From: Dryas octopetala
Taxonomy: Eukaryota; Streptophyta; Magnoliopsida; Rosales; Rosaceae
Direction of reading: 5' to 3'
Length of the DNA stretch: 64,000 bases
NCBI GenBank assembly: GCA_963921425.1
Contig: OY992832.1
Span: 10,663,249-10,727,248 of the forward strand
Shown: piece by piece, positions 11,896-25,500 of the stretch
Position numbering within the stretch: the first letter of the stretch is position 1
Layout of the letters: every line of letters starts with the position of its first letter
Position numbers and translations under genes: made by a program
Notes under the pieces: model-generated
What the model was told of the DNA's origin: nothing
Databases searched by the model: none
The model's input: only the letters and a program-made list of their open reading frames with translations

Positions 11896-13050
11896 TGTTA
11901 TTATGACTATGCATTGCTGAAGGTTGCTCCTTATTTTGATGTAATAAAGAGGAGAATTACACGTAAGTGTGCTATTACGCCTAGCTATGGTAAAAATTCG
12001 ACTCTTGCACTCTCCTACCTTTGAATAAAAAGCAAAAGTTGACTTTCATTATGTTCAAAATTTATTGTAACATACAACTATACAACTTTAAATGTTGAAA
12101 AATAACATATTAAAGTTAATTTTTGACGTGACTTCAGAATACGATTGAAATCGATATAAACTTAGCATGTGTGAGTTTACTATTACTTAAACCCAAAAAT
12201 GGCAAGACTTGCTAACACAAATTATAAAGAGTGTCTAGTTGTTACACATGAGTAATTTAATTAATTTTGAGACGATAAACCCTATTATAGAAATATGGCC
12301 CTCAGTTTGAAGATCTTTTCTGGTTTCTTAATATCATATATATTATATGAATCTTCCTAGAATTAGAGTGTGTTTATTTCTTTAGTTTGCTACCATTAAT
12401 TTGGATCAAGTAAATTAAGTTAGAGTTAACTAATACTTAACAGAAATCCGAAATGACACCAACAGAACCCAACTCAATTGGCATCCAGGTTGACTAGCTA
12501 TTATTGGAATTTGGATCATTATCATCCACCATCATCATGGTGTCCATTTCTGTCTGTGTGAGTTGTGGGCCAGGGTGGACTACTGGACTCTGGAGGGAAT
12601 GGGATGGGTTGGGCCTTTATATATCCACTCTGTTTTAAGACTAATTTCTTTTTGCAGCCGAAGTCTTTTGAAATGGATAAATAGGAGAGTACGTAATCAT
12701 TGATAAAATTTTCTAAAGTATGAATGTGAATAGTATAGGGTTGGTGTGAGGAGTCTCGAATGTCATGAGTCATGCCATCCTGCCCAAAAAACTCCCACGG
12801 GATACAAAAATATATGCCCTTACGGTCTTACCCTATGTTTGGTTCACATTATATTTTAGGTTTGTGTTTCACAGCATATATGATCAAGAAAAAGAGAAGA
12901 AATTTGAGGCCATTAATTGGTTCGCGATTTAAGTTAATCAATATTTAAGAGCTTCTTCATCACACCCTATAAAGACAAATTCTTGAATTCGCTACTCCAG
13001 ATAAGAGTGCAAGTTCTAACTTAAATTGCTTTTCAGCATGAACTTTGCAG
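11896..13050. other. 3' flank of copy 1 and spacer
   Basis: No gene. The part from about 11896 to 12260 is collinear with 15391-15760, and 12450-12510 (AACCCAACTCAATTGGCATCC) is repeated at 16328-16360, marking both as products of one segmental duplication. 12860-13050 leads into the exon 2 acceptor of copy 2. Confidence 0.65.
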
Positions 13051-13767
13051 AGAAGTTGCACTTGAGTACCTTAAAGCATCAACACAGATGGTAAAGAAAA
13101 TGGTGAAAATTTTGATTGAAAAGCTTGGAGTACGTGATACTTGAAGACTCAAAGATTGATGCACTCATTGAGTTAAGGATGGTGAACATGAATTTCTACC
13201 CAACATGCCCCAATCCAGAGCTGACTGTTGGTGTGGGGCGTCACTCGGACATGGGCACCCTAACTGTGCTACTGCAAGATGGAATTGGTGGTCTGTATGT
13301 GAAACTTGAACAAGACATGGCAGCTGGGAAGAAGGGAGAGTGGATTGAGATCCCTCCTATCCCTGGTGCTCTTGTCATCAACATTGGTGACACATTACAG
13401 GTTAATAAATAATTACAACCTTCATTAAATTTTAAGCTTTATATATATGCATGTATGCTTCATTAAATTTTAACCTTAATTCCTTTGTTTTATTTTGTTT
13501 CAGATACTTAGTAATGGAAGGTACAAAAGTGCTGAACACAGAGTGCGAGCCACAAGCACCGAATCAAGAGTGTCTGTTCCAATATTTACCATCCCAAAGC
13601 CAACAGAAAGAATTGGGCCGCTGCCTGAGGTGGTGGAGAGAGATGGAGTGGCTCATTACCGCGAGATGGTGTTTGAGGATTACATGAACAACTTCTTTGG
13701 CAATGCGCATGAAGGCATGAAGTCCCTTGATTATGCACAGATTATTAGCTCCACTACTACTGCTTGA
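13051..13767 (+). pseudogene. 2-oxoglutarate dioxygenase fragment, copy 2 (exons 2-3)
   Basis: This fragment carries exon 2 (13051-13400) and exon 3 (13504-13767) but no exon 1 upstream. Exon 2 keeps the 2OG-Fe(II) oxygenase core: [20 protein letters not shown] with the HxD ligands, and GDTLQ. Exon 3 follows with ILSNGRYKSAEHRV (distal histidine) and SRVSVP, which binds 2-oxoglutarate. The C-terminus resembles the DYA(K/Q)I end of F6'H enzymes. A 4-base insertion (ACGT, 13132-13135), absent from copy 3, shifts the frame and gives a stop at GATACTTGA. It is therefore a broken, 5'-deleted copy, although its catalytic residues are the best preserved in the cluster. Confidence 0.85.
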
Positions 13768-14100
13768 TGCAAAAGATCCCATCAACTCATTTCAAGCAAA
13801 GTAGTAGTCACTCTTATATTACAAAATCAATCCATATATATATATATACTTTGGTTAATTTGGTGGGTGTTCTCTTTGATTCTTCATTAATTGTCAAAGT
13901 GTGAATATTTACTTGAATGTTGAAACTGTTTAATTTTATGACTGTGTAACGTTATTTGTTTCAATATATGATCTTTGGTTTTTTAGCTTTCTTAAATTTT
14001 TGTTTGCTACCATTTGATTCAAATGAATTTTTATCTATGGAAATGTATGAGTGATAAATTTGATTAATTTTAAACAATATTTATGTTAATTTGAACAAGG

Positions 14101-14385
14101 GAGACTTAGAATCTAGTCCATTTTATGAGTTTTTCTTAGACTAAAACCGGTAGTAATTTAGAGTTTTTAATCAAGTCCTTTTATTTTCTTCGGGGAGGAC
14201 TTATTATGTATTAAAATAATTTTCTTATAAATTAAAAGTTCTCTATTATGAATTAAAATAGTTTTCTTATAAATTAAAAGAATTTTATTATGAATTAAAT
14301 TAAAGATTTTTTTTATAAATTTTAAAACACTCCTAGTTTTCATCTAAAAATTGTTTTTCTAAAAAACTCAAGCCTAATTATTTTT
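14101..14385 (+). repeat. Interspersed repeat family R, copy 2
   Basis: Starts CTAGTCCATTTTATGAG, includes AGACTAAAACCGGTAGTAA and a run of AATTAAAAxxTTTTCTTATA units, and ends near CAAGCCTAATTAT. It is collinear with 30895-31615 and inverted relative to 2170-2530. No ORF. Confidence 0.65.
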
Positions 14386-14833
14386 TTAAAGGGGAGAATT
14401 AGCTAGCTCATGATTTAGTAATATTTATTCTACTTTCTTGAAGAGTTTTTAATTGAGTTCAAATCACTCTTCCCCAAAATAAAAGAAAAACAAAATCCAA
14501 ACACGGCATAAAATTAATGAACAAATTGGATTCGTGTTATAATAATTTTACAAGAAAACCATCTGATCCTTACCTAGCTAATTACCTTATAAACCTACTC
14601 AAAAGCCTGAACCTTACCTTTTGCAAATTATATATTAAATTTAAGTTCTACCAAAATATATATATATTAAATTAACTAAAGCAGTACAGTACACAACACC
14701 AAACCTTGATACCAATTAACTAAAGTCACAAACAAGTCAACTGAGCTTCTAGTACTTTTGTCACCCTTTCACAAAGAAATTGCACCATCAAATTAATTAG
14801 TTATCCACAACACCCAAGCCTTCACAGAAATTA

Positions 14834-15345
14834 ATGGCTCCAACCATTGAAGATAGGAACTCACTATTCAACTTTGTTGTTCGAGATGGCAATGGTGTGA
14901 TGGGCCTGGTGGACTTGGGCCTATCGAAAGTACCTGAAGAATACATACAACCACCACATGAGAGTATAGTGAAGCCAGTAAATGCAAGCTCAGCACATGA
15001 GCTCTCACCCATTGATTTGTCAAAGCTAGATGGGCCTGACCATGACCAAGTGGCAAATGACATTGTCAATGCTGCTGAGGTTCTTGGGTTCTTCCAAGTT
15101 GTGAACCATGGCATGCCAGTGGAGTTACTAGAGTCCCTGAAGAATGCTGCACACAATTCCTTCGGCCAAGCGCCATGTAATTAAGTCTTAATTAATAATA
15201 ATATTGTTTATCATCATGAACTTTACAGAGAAGTTTCACTAGAGTACCTTAAAGCATTAACACAGATGGTAAGGAAAATAGTGAAAATTTTGATTGAAAA
15301 GCTTGGAGTGACACTTGAAGACTCAAAAGATTGATACTTCATTTT
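14834..15345 (+). pseudogene. 2-oxoglutarate dioxygenase fragment, copy 3
   Basis: Exon 1 is nearly identical to that of copy 1 up to codons NSFGQAP (about 15174), then the remaining 50-odd codons and most of intron 1 are deleted. The 3' end of the intron (CATGAACTTTACAG) and the start of exon 2 (15229 onward) follow. Exon 2 has an extra A (GACTCAAAAGATTGA) giving a frameshift and stop, and at about 15335 the sequence jumps directly to the 3' flank equivalent of copy 1. The iron-binding core is absent. It is a non-functional internal-deletion product. Confidence 0.88.
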
Positions 15346-15904
15346 CAAAGGTTCGAACTTCGAAGATCTACTTGAATGTTAATTGAGACTTGTTTTTATC
15401 ACTATCCAACGATAAAGGTTGCTCCTTAATTTGATGTAATAAAGAGGAGGATTACATGTAAGGGTGCTATCATGCTTATGGTAAAAGTTTGATTAATTCT
15501 TGCACTCTCCTTCATTTGAATACAAATAAAAAGTTAATTCTTTATGTTCAAAATTTATCTTTTAACATATAAATGTACAGTTTAAATGTTGAAAAATAAT
15601 TTACTGGTCCACATAATACAAGAATACAATTGAAATCAAATATCAAGTTAGTATGTATGAGTTAACTATTTTTTAATTTGAACTAGACGTGCTAATTACA
15701 CTGATAATAAATTAACATGCCTAGTTGTTAAACTTGAGTGTCTTGAGTAATCTAATGTTGGCACACAAATCATTCAACATATTGGAAAATTTCGACCCTT
15801 AATTGAAGTTTTTTTTCCTTTCATTTTAAAATTCTGAATTGAATGCATTAAGATTTTTAACGATATCCACGGTCTCCAATCTACTTATTCTACTGATCTT
15901 CTCT

Positions 15905-16198
15905 TCTATTATTTTCATTATGTAGTGTATTTTTATGATCAGAATCGTTCATTTTTTATATCATTTTTTAAAGATTATATTTGTTAATAATCAACTAAAT
16001 TGAAAATCGTTTGGTCATGTAATTTTTATCAAATAAACAAACGGTGAAACAAACTGTTATCAAAACTGTCTGTTTATCTAATCATAGTTACATAATCAAA
16101 CGATGTTCGATTTTTTTATAGAGATAATCTTTAAAAAATAATCTAAAAAATGAACGGTTCTAATCATAAATTTATATTGTGAAATAAGAATAATAAAA
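15905..16198. mobile_element. Diverged foldback element
   Basis: Long imperfect palindrome: TTTATGATCAGAATCGTTC near 15932 mirrors GAACGGTTCTAATCATAAA ending 16170, with matching inward (AAAGATTAT, AAACGGT) to a centre near 16050. Motifs ATGAACGGTTC and AATAAACAAACGGT resemble the elements at 4926 and 36981, so I read it as an old member of that family. No ORF. Confidence 0.6.
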
Positions 16199-16588
16199 AA
16201 AAATATCGATAGAGAAAGTAAATTAAAGAAAATGGATATCATTTCCCTAATTTTAAAATCTATTAGAATCTCAATTAATCATTTAATACACGTCTATACG
16301 GAAATTCGAAATGAATCCGTCAGTAAACGACAGAACCCAACTCAATTGGCATCCTGGTTGATTAGCTATTATTCGTAATAATGTGAAGTGTGTCGTCTTA
16401 TCATTATGTAGTTATGTTTGGAATCAAAATCTATCCCAAATAAACATTAAAATTTAAAACTGAGGTTGATAATTTCTGTTGAAATGTTGACAGACATGGT
16501 AAGCAGAGTCAGCTGGAATGGTCAGACCTGTTAAGGCAGTGTAAAGCTTTAATCTTGAGTCTCTCTCTCTCTCTCTGTTGGATTGGCC

Positions 16589-19500
16589 ATGGACGCAAGT
16601 AAGGAAGCGTTTCTCAGAGAGTTTGGGGAGCATTATGGATACCCCAACGGTCCCAAAACGGTCGACGAAATCCGTGCAACCGAATTCAAACGATTAGATG
16701 GTCTGCATCTCTTTTACTATCTTCTATCTTCTATCCCTGTCCTCTCTTTTTGCTTCCCTAGAAAATTCAGCTGGAAAAAAAAAAAAGAGACCCCACAAAG
16801 CATTTGATATTAACTTTCAATCTTATATGTTGGCCCCAGCTGAAAAGTCTAGTTTTTTTATTATATTTATGTTGGTTTTAAGTTGGGGGAAAGCTGAGAG
16901 TCCTGCAATTTATCTTCTTTGGTTTTCCTTTGGTTTCTTGGTGGCCAAACAGAGGAATGATTATGAAGTTTCTTTATTGGGTTTTGGTTATTGATGTTGT
17001 TTGGATTTGGGGAATGCAGGTCTTGTGTACTTGGATCATGCTGGTGCTACTTTGTACTCTGAGTTGCAGATGGAAGCAATCCTTAAAGATTTCACTTCCA
17101 ATGTTTATGGAAACCCACGTATCCTATTACATGTTAAATAAATGATTTTGTTGCGAGAAACCCTTAAGGGATTACTGGAACAGAATTTGGAATACAATCT
17201 TATTCTCCTGGGTGTTGAAATCAAATTTTCTTGTATGCTGTATTGTGAAATCATTTTTTTGATGAAGCTAGATGGACTTATTACTTGTTGTGAAATGGTT
17301 TGGATTATCTTATTCCTGATTGCCATTCATGAAATTCCTTGATTGAAATTTAGATAGTCAAAGTGATACCAGTTCTGCCACTAGTGACATTGTAAGGGAA
17401 GCCCGCCAACAGGTATCATACCATATCTCGTGCTGCTTTGGTACTAGTCCTTAAAATTTAATGAATCTTAAGAGTTCAATCTTTTCCTAGTCTTTTTCGA
17501 GTATTTGGATAGAGTGGAAATGTTGTGACTAATAATTGCTGTCTGGAATTGATGTTTCATGAATTCTGTCCCCTGGTGATTCATTTGTAATTAATTATTA
17601 CTTTGATAGAAAGTTCCATACTTATTTTTAGTGAGTTGTTGAATAGCCTCTGGTGTTACACTCATATAGGTCCTTGACTACTGTAAAGCATCCCCAAAAG
17701 ACTACAGCTGCATATTCACTTCTGGGGCGACAGCCGCACTGAAGCTCGTAGGGGAGACCTTTCCTTGGAGCCATCAGAGCTGTTTTACATACACTATGGA
17801 GAATCACAATAGTGTCCTTGGGATCAGAGAGTATCCTTCCATGCTTCACTCAGTCATCATCTTGAAAAGATAGGATTAGGAATTTTTAGTAATTATTCCA
17901 GAATTTTTGGCTCAACATTTAATTTTCTGCCGGCAAGAAAAAACATTTAATTTTGATTTTTATTACTGGATTCCTAAACTACTTTTGTCATTTTTCTTTT
18001 TCTTTTTGTTGTTTGTTGGCTAGGAACAATTGTGCCAGTTTCTTACTTTCTTCCTTGTCATGGGTGGTCATCTCCTTAATGTGAACCTCCAATTAGTGAA
18101 AACCTAAGGCACTAATCACAGTAACACTTACAGTGTGGAACAGTAATGTTATGGCTTATGGTCTTGGATATGTGTTGACCTGTATATATATATTCCTCTT
18201 ATGGATGATTTTTTCCTGAAATCTCTTTGAAATCAAGTGGAGACTTTTGGGACCATTCCTTTTGTATGCAATATTCTTAGCACACTGTATTATAACTTTG
18301 AACTGATGTTATTATTCTTTATTTCACCTTAGGTGTCTGTATTACTCTGTAATTCGGTACCTATGTAACCCTTAATTACATTTAGATATTCTCTTGATCA
18401 AGGAGCTGCAGCCTTTGCAATAGATATTGAAGAGACTGTGCATCATGGAGTATCCAGTGGTACTGTAGCATCAATGAGAGTGTTGCAACACCAAATTCAA
18501 AGGAGAAATGAGGCTAGACCCCTGGAGGAAGAAACAATAGGTAATTTTCAGTGGGCACATCAGATATTTGATGGCAAAGTTGACAACAAGTCAAGAACTT
18601 TATCTCAACACATGAATTTGGTTTCATCATTTCATTTGCCTGATGCAGGTGATGCATATAACTTATTTGCCTTCCCCTCGGAGTGCAATTTCTCTGGCTC
18701 AAAATTCAGCCTCGACTTAGTGAAGATAATTAAAGAAGATCCGGAAAGAATTTTGGAAGGCTCTCCATTTTGCAAGTATAATAGTCATACCATTGTTATT
18801 TGTATCCAGTTAACTGTTTGGTTTGCTCTGCCATTCATTGCTTCCATTTATTTCCAGATATTTCCAGCTTTTGTAGCCACAACTGTATTATATTCATTTT
18901 TCTAGAATCTTTGCTGATGATCACTCTTTGAATGCTTGTTTAGACAGCATAGTCTTTGTGTATTCTAGTATTTTTATTGTTTATATTGGTATATCTGGGT
19001 AGTAAAGAGGAATTACATTTTCAAAATTCCTCAAAGAATTTTTCATTTGTTCGAATACTGTGCATTGAATATTTGTTTGTTGTTCTTTTTTCCTTATCTC
19101 ATAAGTGGCCGCTGGATGGTCTTGATTGATGCTGCAAAAGGAAGTGCAACAGATCCACCAGATTTATCACTGTATCCGGCTGATTTTGTTGTTATATCTT
19201 TCTATAAGGTAAATATGTTTGAAGCTTGGATTTCATCATTAGAAATAATTACCTTTGGTATTGATGTATTGTCTTTGTATGTTTCTTGTTAAGCTATTTG
19301 GTTATCCGACTGGACTTGGAGTGCTCATTGCTCGAAATGGTAAGCAATTAACAATGAAGAGATCTATTTATTTGTGATTTTAGTTCTTGTTGAAATTGCC
19401 TTTTTTATTCCCGTGAAAGTGGAATGTCACTAAGCAGATGGACCATCATTGGAACATAGCCAGTCTGGTTAAGTTTCTCTTAAATGGGGTGGATACAGTA

Positions 19501-22500
19501 AGATTGAAGATTGTTGTAGGAAGAAAAGATAGGAATTATCAGGTCTTCTTGGTCATCCTTTTGGTGCTGGATTTTCCTTCTTTACATCTATGTTAGTTTG
19601 ACCAAGTTTTAATTGCTTTTGGTTTAACTTCTCTGTATGATTTGTTTCTTCTTGAAGACTGTAGTCCAATAATATTCAGTCATCAAAACAGTTACTAAAC
19701 AGAGGTTGGTTAATATTCCCTAAAAGTTAAAGGTTTATTAGATGGAACTGGAAATAACTTGTAGGTTGCCCAGGTGTAAGTTCTTTTGAGTATGATGAAG
19801 CCTGTGTATACTAACTCATCAGATAACTGTTTCACATAGAGAATCAGTTAAACCAATATGGAAACTAGCTAAAAACAGATAACAGTAAACAGAGTAACTT
19901 AAATCCCAAGAGGACTCCTTAGTCTCTTAAAAATTTCTAGATTCAACATGATCAATACAAACATAAGTTTTGGTTTAGGAATTTTACAAAATTCCGGTGC
20001 TGCCCCTACTCATTAAAAGGCCTATAATTCTAATACTAATGACCCTGTTTCATAACTGTTCTAACCCTTAACTCCTCATGGCATATCCTTCATAACCACA
20101 TAGGCTTGCATTCATGCCATGCGAAAATCTGAAAATTACAGCAACATGCGAGTTTCTTGTAGAAAAAATAGCAGTATGCCAGCTAGATCTCTTGTTTTCT
20201 GTTTTTCTTTTTTAGGTTCTTTTTACTTCCATTAAAATTTTGTGGTGTGTTTTCATAAAAAAGAAAAGTTCAAATATCTCGTATATGGTTTTTTTATCTT
20301 ACATTTTCATTTTTTAACATCACAGATGCCTCCAGATTATTAAAGAAGACGTACTTCAGTGGAGGTTTGCACTTAGATATCTAGTTTTCTATTATGAGTC
20401 GATATGGTTATACAGTTGGTAATCATAAGAACATTTCAGGCACTGTTGCTGCCTCAATTGCTGATATTGACTTTGTTAGAAGAAGAAAAAGTGTGGAAGA
20501 GCTGTTCGAGGATGGCACCATTTCATTCCTGAGTATAGCATCCATTCAACATGGGTTCAAAATTCTTAATTCCTTAACCGTATCTGCCATATCTCGGTAT
20601 GTAATAATTCGTTACTTCTCAATTTTCGTATTGTCTGTAGTGATAAAAATAGGAAAATCATTGAGTTAACGATTTTGTCTAGATATATATGATATGTTCT
20701 AAACCATGCTTGAACGTGTCACATCCTAGGCATACAGCATCACTTGCCTTGTATGTGAGGAAGAAGCTCTTGGCCTTGAGGCATAAAAATGGAGCCAGTG
20801 TTTGCACAATTTATGGAACTTTAAAGGTTAGCTTTGTAATTTAAAGTGTACTGTTTATTTTTTCAAAAAAATGCTTCCACGTTTATTAAGTGAATGAAAT
20901 GTGTATCATCTCATATGTTACACCAATCAACCAGGAGTAGAGTGAGGATTTCTTTTGGGATGGGGGTGGCAGTTAGAAAAAGTTTTTTCTATATATTACA
21001 AATAGGCCAACTTCACTTGGATTTTTAAGGGAGCCTCTCTGCATGTACTTCTTTTGAAAGAACCAAAAAGGTAAGAAAAAGGGCCAAGGAGGAGTAGTAA
21101 ATAGTAGAAAAGAAGTGCAAGTTTGATTATGCTTGCTATATCACACTGTGGTCCTGTTATGTAAAGGTCAAGATGCCGGGTCTATTTGGTTTGGCACATG
21201 ATGCCCATTTTGAGTTGAGTCCATCTTGGCTTAATTTGTTGTGTGAGACTGCCATTATCCTCTTCACAGTCTTGGTTGTATCAGCCAATGGCACCACAAC
21301 CCCCATAAGAACCAGGGTGAGTGAGTTCTGAGGTTCAATCTCTGGCTGGTGCATGTGTTCTATACATAGAAAAACATTTTGTTGGTTTTATCAAGAATTC
21401 AAGATGCATTTTTGAAGCCTCTCCAACTTTCCACAAGTCTAGCCAACTTGATGGCTCTGTTTTCTATTCCATTAATAGCCTAATATGTCAATTCTTCAGC
21501 AATTCAGATTTCTTGTCTGATACCTGTAAAATTTAGTTAAAAGGTTGATGAGTCTATTTAGTAAATGCTGTTTGGACACACATAATCGCTTTCTTCTATA
21601 TTTTCTGGGAGTTGTAGATGACCCATCTGATATATTTTGCAACTTTTCTTTGTTAGGCTTTATGTCATGAATTTGGTCCTACAGTCTCATTCAACTTGAA
21701 AAGGGCGGATGGCTCTTGGTATGGATACCGTGAAGTGGAGAAACTGGCATCTTTATCTGGAATTCAGTTACGGGTAAAATTCAAGAGATGTTCTTTCGCC
21801 ATTCAACCCATTCTTTGTTTTTCACTTTTCCATTTTGAATTTTTGTTTGATTTTTGGTCTTTGCATGACACAATTAAATTTACGATACTACAAGAGGTGG
21901 AACAATGGAATTAATTTCTTCTTTTTATCTAATCCAAAAATGATAGGTAACCTTAAGTCATTAAAGTTGTTAGTTGTTACAAGTTGTTAGATATTTTCTT
22001 TTCTATAAATTTGGAAGTCAATGTGGGCAATGCCTAGAGAACTGGTGGAGGGTGTATTTGAAAATTATGCCTTTATTTTATTTTTAAAAAATCTTGTAAC
22101 ATATTCCTTCCGATTTCTACGTGCGGTTTATGTTATTTCACATTTTGCATGCATCTCCTAGATATGTTCTGATTTACAATCTGGTTAAAAGAGAGAAAAA
22201 TCAGTAATTTAACTCCACTTTTTATCCTGCTTTCTTTGTAGACAGGATGCTTTTGCAATCCCGGTGCATGTGCAAAATATCTTGGCTTGTCCCACTTGGA
22301 TCTTCTCTCAAATATTGAAGTGCGTCTGACTGTTAGTTAATCAATGACTTTTCTTCCATTGAATTGATCCACTGTATGGCATGTATTTGTTGGGTTTCTG
22401 CTGGAGAATATAAAATATTCTTAACAATTAGCTTTTTGATATTAGGCTGGCCATGTTTGCTGGGATGATAATGACATAATTCATGGAAAACCTACAGGAG

Positions 22501-25500
22501 CTGTGAGAGTATCCTTTGGTTATATGTCAACATTTGAAGATGCAAAGGTAGATGTTCTTTCTAAAGCCACAGAGAGTGTAGTCAAAATTTTGAGGGGGTG
22601 TACAGTGCTGCTGCATTTCCTTTCTAATCGTATGCATAAGCTACTTTTTTTGTGGGTGGGTGGGGTGCAATTAACTGACAAATGTGTAATTTTTTTAGAC
22701 TTTTGAAGATCTTTTTTGTATTCAACATTTACGAGTGGAATATATTATTACACACACAGAGATATAGCAAACAAAAAAAATAAATTGTGCCTATTGGGCC
22801 AGTCTAATTTTCTTCGCTCTTTCTTGTTTTATGATATGCAGAAATTTATTGATTTTGTGACAAGTTCCTTTGTATCATTATCAAACTGGATTGGAAGTGG
22901 GTGTCAAATAAAGCAAGGTTCATCCCCTTTCTGAATGAAGGTTAATTTATATGCTGTTATACATTGAAGTCCCTACAATCATTTCCTGTGGAGTTCAGTC
23001 TCCCCCCCCCCCCCCCCCCCCCTAAAATTTATTTGCATCTTCAGCATGAAAAGCCATATTGTACTTTGTGTTGCCATACAAGATGAAAGGGAGGAGCTTT
23101 CTTTCCTCTTATTTGGTTATATAGGAAGGAAAAGGACTGAGAATATTGAAAAACTATGCAGCATGAATGCTGCATGTCTTTAAGGTTTATTTATGCTCTG
23201 AACTTTTCTCTGTGGTTCCTGTGTACTGGATTGCTCCCCAGGAAAATTTAATTTACATACTAAAATAAGTTTAAATAAATTGTAGGTCCTGAAAGAAGAC
23301 TAGCAGCTGCCAGTTTCTATCTCAAGTCTGTTACTATCTACCCAATAAAATCATGTGCAGGATTCAATGTGGAAAGTTGGCCTCTGAGCAGTACTGGTAG
23401 CTATTTATTGTTTTCATGTTTTTGCTCGGATTAATTGCTTAAAATATCGTTATTTAATAATCTCGCACACAGCATTAAGAAGTGCCTCTTGAAATAATAC
23501 AAGGGTACAAGCCTGAAATTAGCAATATTTATTTATTTATTTATTTATTATGTGTTTGTATCTGTCTGTCTATGAATATGCTTTTTTACACAGAGAGACT
23601 ATATATATATATATATATATTATACGTATACAGATCCTCCTTAGCTGTATCTTATATTAGTTTATGTTGATTTTTCGTAGCAATGCTTAATACTTTGAAA
23701 TATTTATGTCTTATCTGAGAGTGGTGATACAGTGTCATGGCAGTAATTCAAACAGGATTTTCATTCTTTTTGCTATGATTTTTGAGCAGGCCTGCGTCAT
23801 GATCGGGAGTGGGTTCTTACAAGCCTAAGTGGTGAAATTCTTACACAGAAGAAGGTGAACTACCAATTTAGTAGTTTTCTGATGCAGAAGTAGTTTCACA
23901 CACACACACACAGACCAATGGGGAACCCTGGTCCATAGCTGCCACCATTCATAGATAACAAAATAAAACTAGGGATGGGCTTTAGGTATATTATGAAATA
24001 TTAATGGGTGGTTTGAGTAAATGTTTTTTTTTTAATAAAAAATGAATATGGGTGGAAAAGTAGGTGGGTGTAGTGACCAACAAGGTGATTGGTAATAGCG
24101 CCACTCTTTTCATAATTTTGAAGTATTATTTACCATTTAACCATATAAGAATTGGTTCTTATTAAATTTTCATTCTTCTGAACTTGGTTTTGTAGGTTCC
24201 TGAAATGTGCTTTATAAGTACTTTTATTGACCTCAATCAGGGAATATTGTTTGTAGAATCACCACGATGCCAAGTGAGACTGCCAATCAACTTTATGACA
24301 GATTCATGTAATGGTGGGAGAGAAGAAATTATTTTACATGGCCAGAGGTAAGATAATATTTGCTTGTTACTCTTTAATTGTAGAGTATGTCGCCTTGTTA
24401 GGGATATGCCCAATGGTCCTAAAGACTTGGTGGATGATATGGAATGGTTAGTCTCATTATTACCTGATTTAGCCCGGGTATAAGTCAAGGATATCAATGA
24501 TTACTATGGGAACAACTGTGATGATGAAAAAGCAATGAGTAAAATATTACCAGAGCTTGATGATTGGAAATAACACAGTTACATACACATATATGTATGT
24601 ACTGTGTATATTTTGGTGGCTTAGAATTAGCAGTATGTTAGCCATCTATGAATCAACACAACTAACTTCTAATTTTGTTGAGGTAGATATTGCCAAGTTT
24701 TGCAATTATAAGAAATCTTAAGATCTACTGTACTGGACCAAAATATGCTTTATTCAGTTGGAAATAAACTTCCCAGGGTGCCTCAGGTGAATCTTACCAA
24801 GCTGAAGTCACATATAAGTTGGAAATTGCCATTTTCATTAGTAATTCATGAAATATTGAAATTTACATTATGAAGTAGTTATTTATTCTTTCTGAGTAAA
24901 TTACTACTCCATTGATTATATACATGCTCAGCTATTTCTGTTTTGAGATTGCATGACAAGATTTTATCTCTTGTAAAATTCTGGAAATGAAATTCTGAAG
25001 TTGTGTTGAATATTCCCTTTATTTTTCAGTTATCCTCTATATTTTATAAAGCTTTCTTGGTTGATATGTATTTTTTTTCTTTTTGGCTTAGATATGAAGT
25101 ACATGGCAACGACAGTGAAATCAATATTTGGTTTAGCAATGCCATTGGTCGACCATGCACTTTATTACGCTGCTTTAGTTCCAATTACAACTTTTGCTTG
25201 AATAAGAGCAAAAGTACAGGCATGTGCAGAGAGGTGCAGAGCATGTTGAATTTTTCCAATGAAGCTCAATTCTTATTAATATCTGAGGAAAGCGTATCTG
25301 ACCTCAACCACAGAATAAGCATAAGTATGTTCTTAGATTGAACTGTTGTCAGTCATGTAATGAGTCAATCCATGCACTCCTGGTGTGAAACAATCGAAAC
25401 TTTATGAGTTGATGAGCTCTGAATGCAAATGCAATATGGACATACTATTTTTTTTCCTATACCCTGGAACCTTTAGGAAGATACCCTTTTTTTTTCTTCC

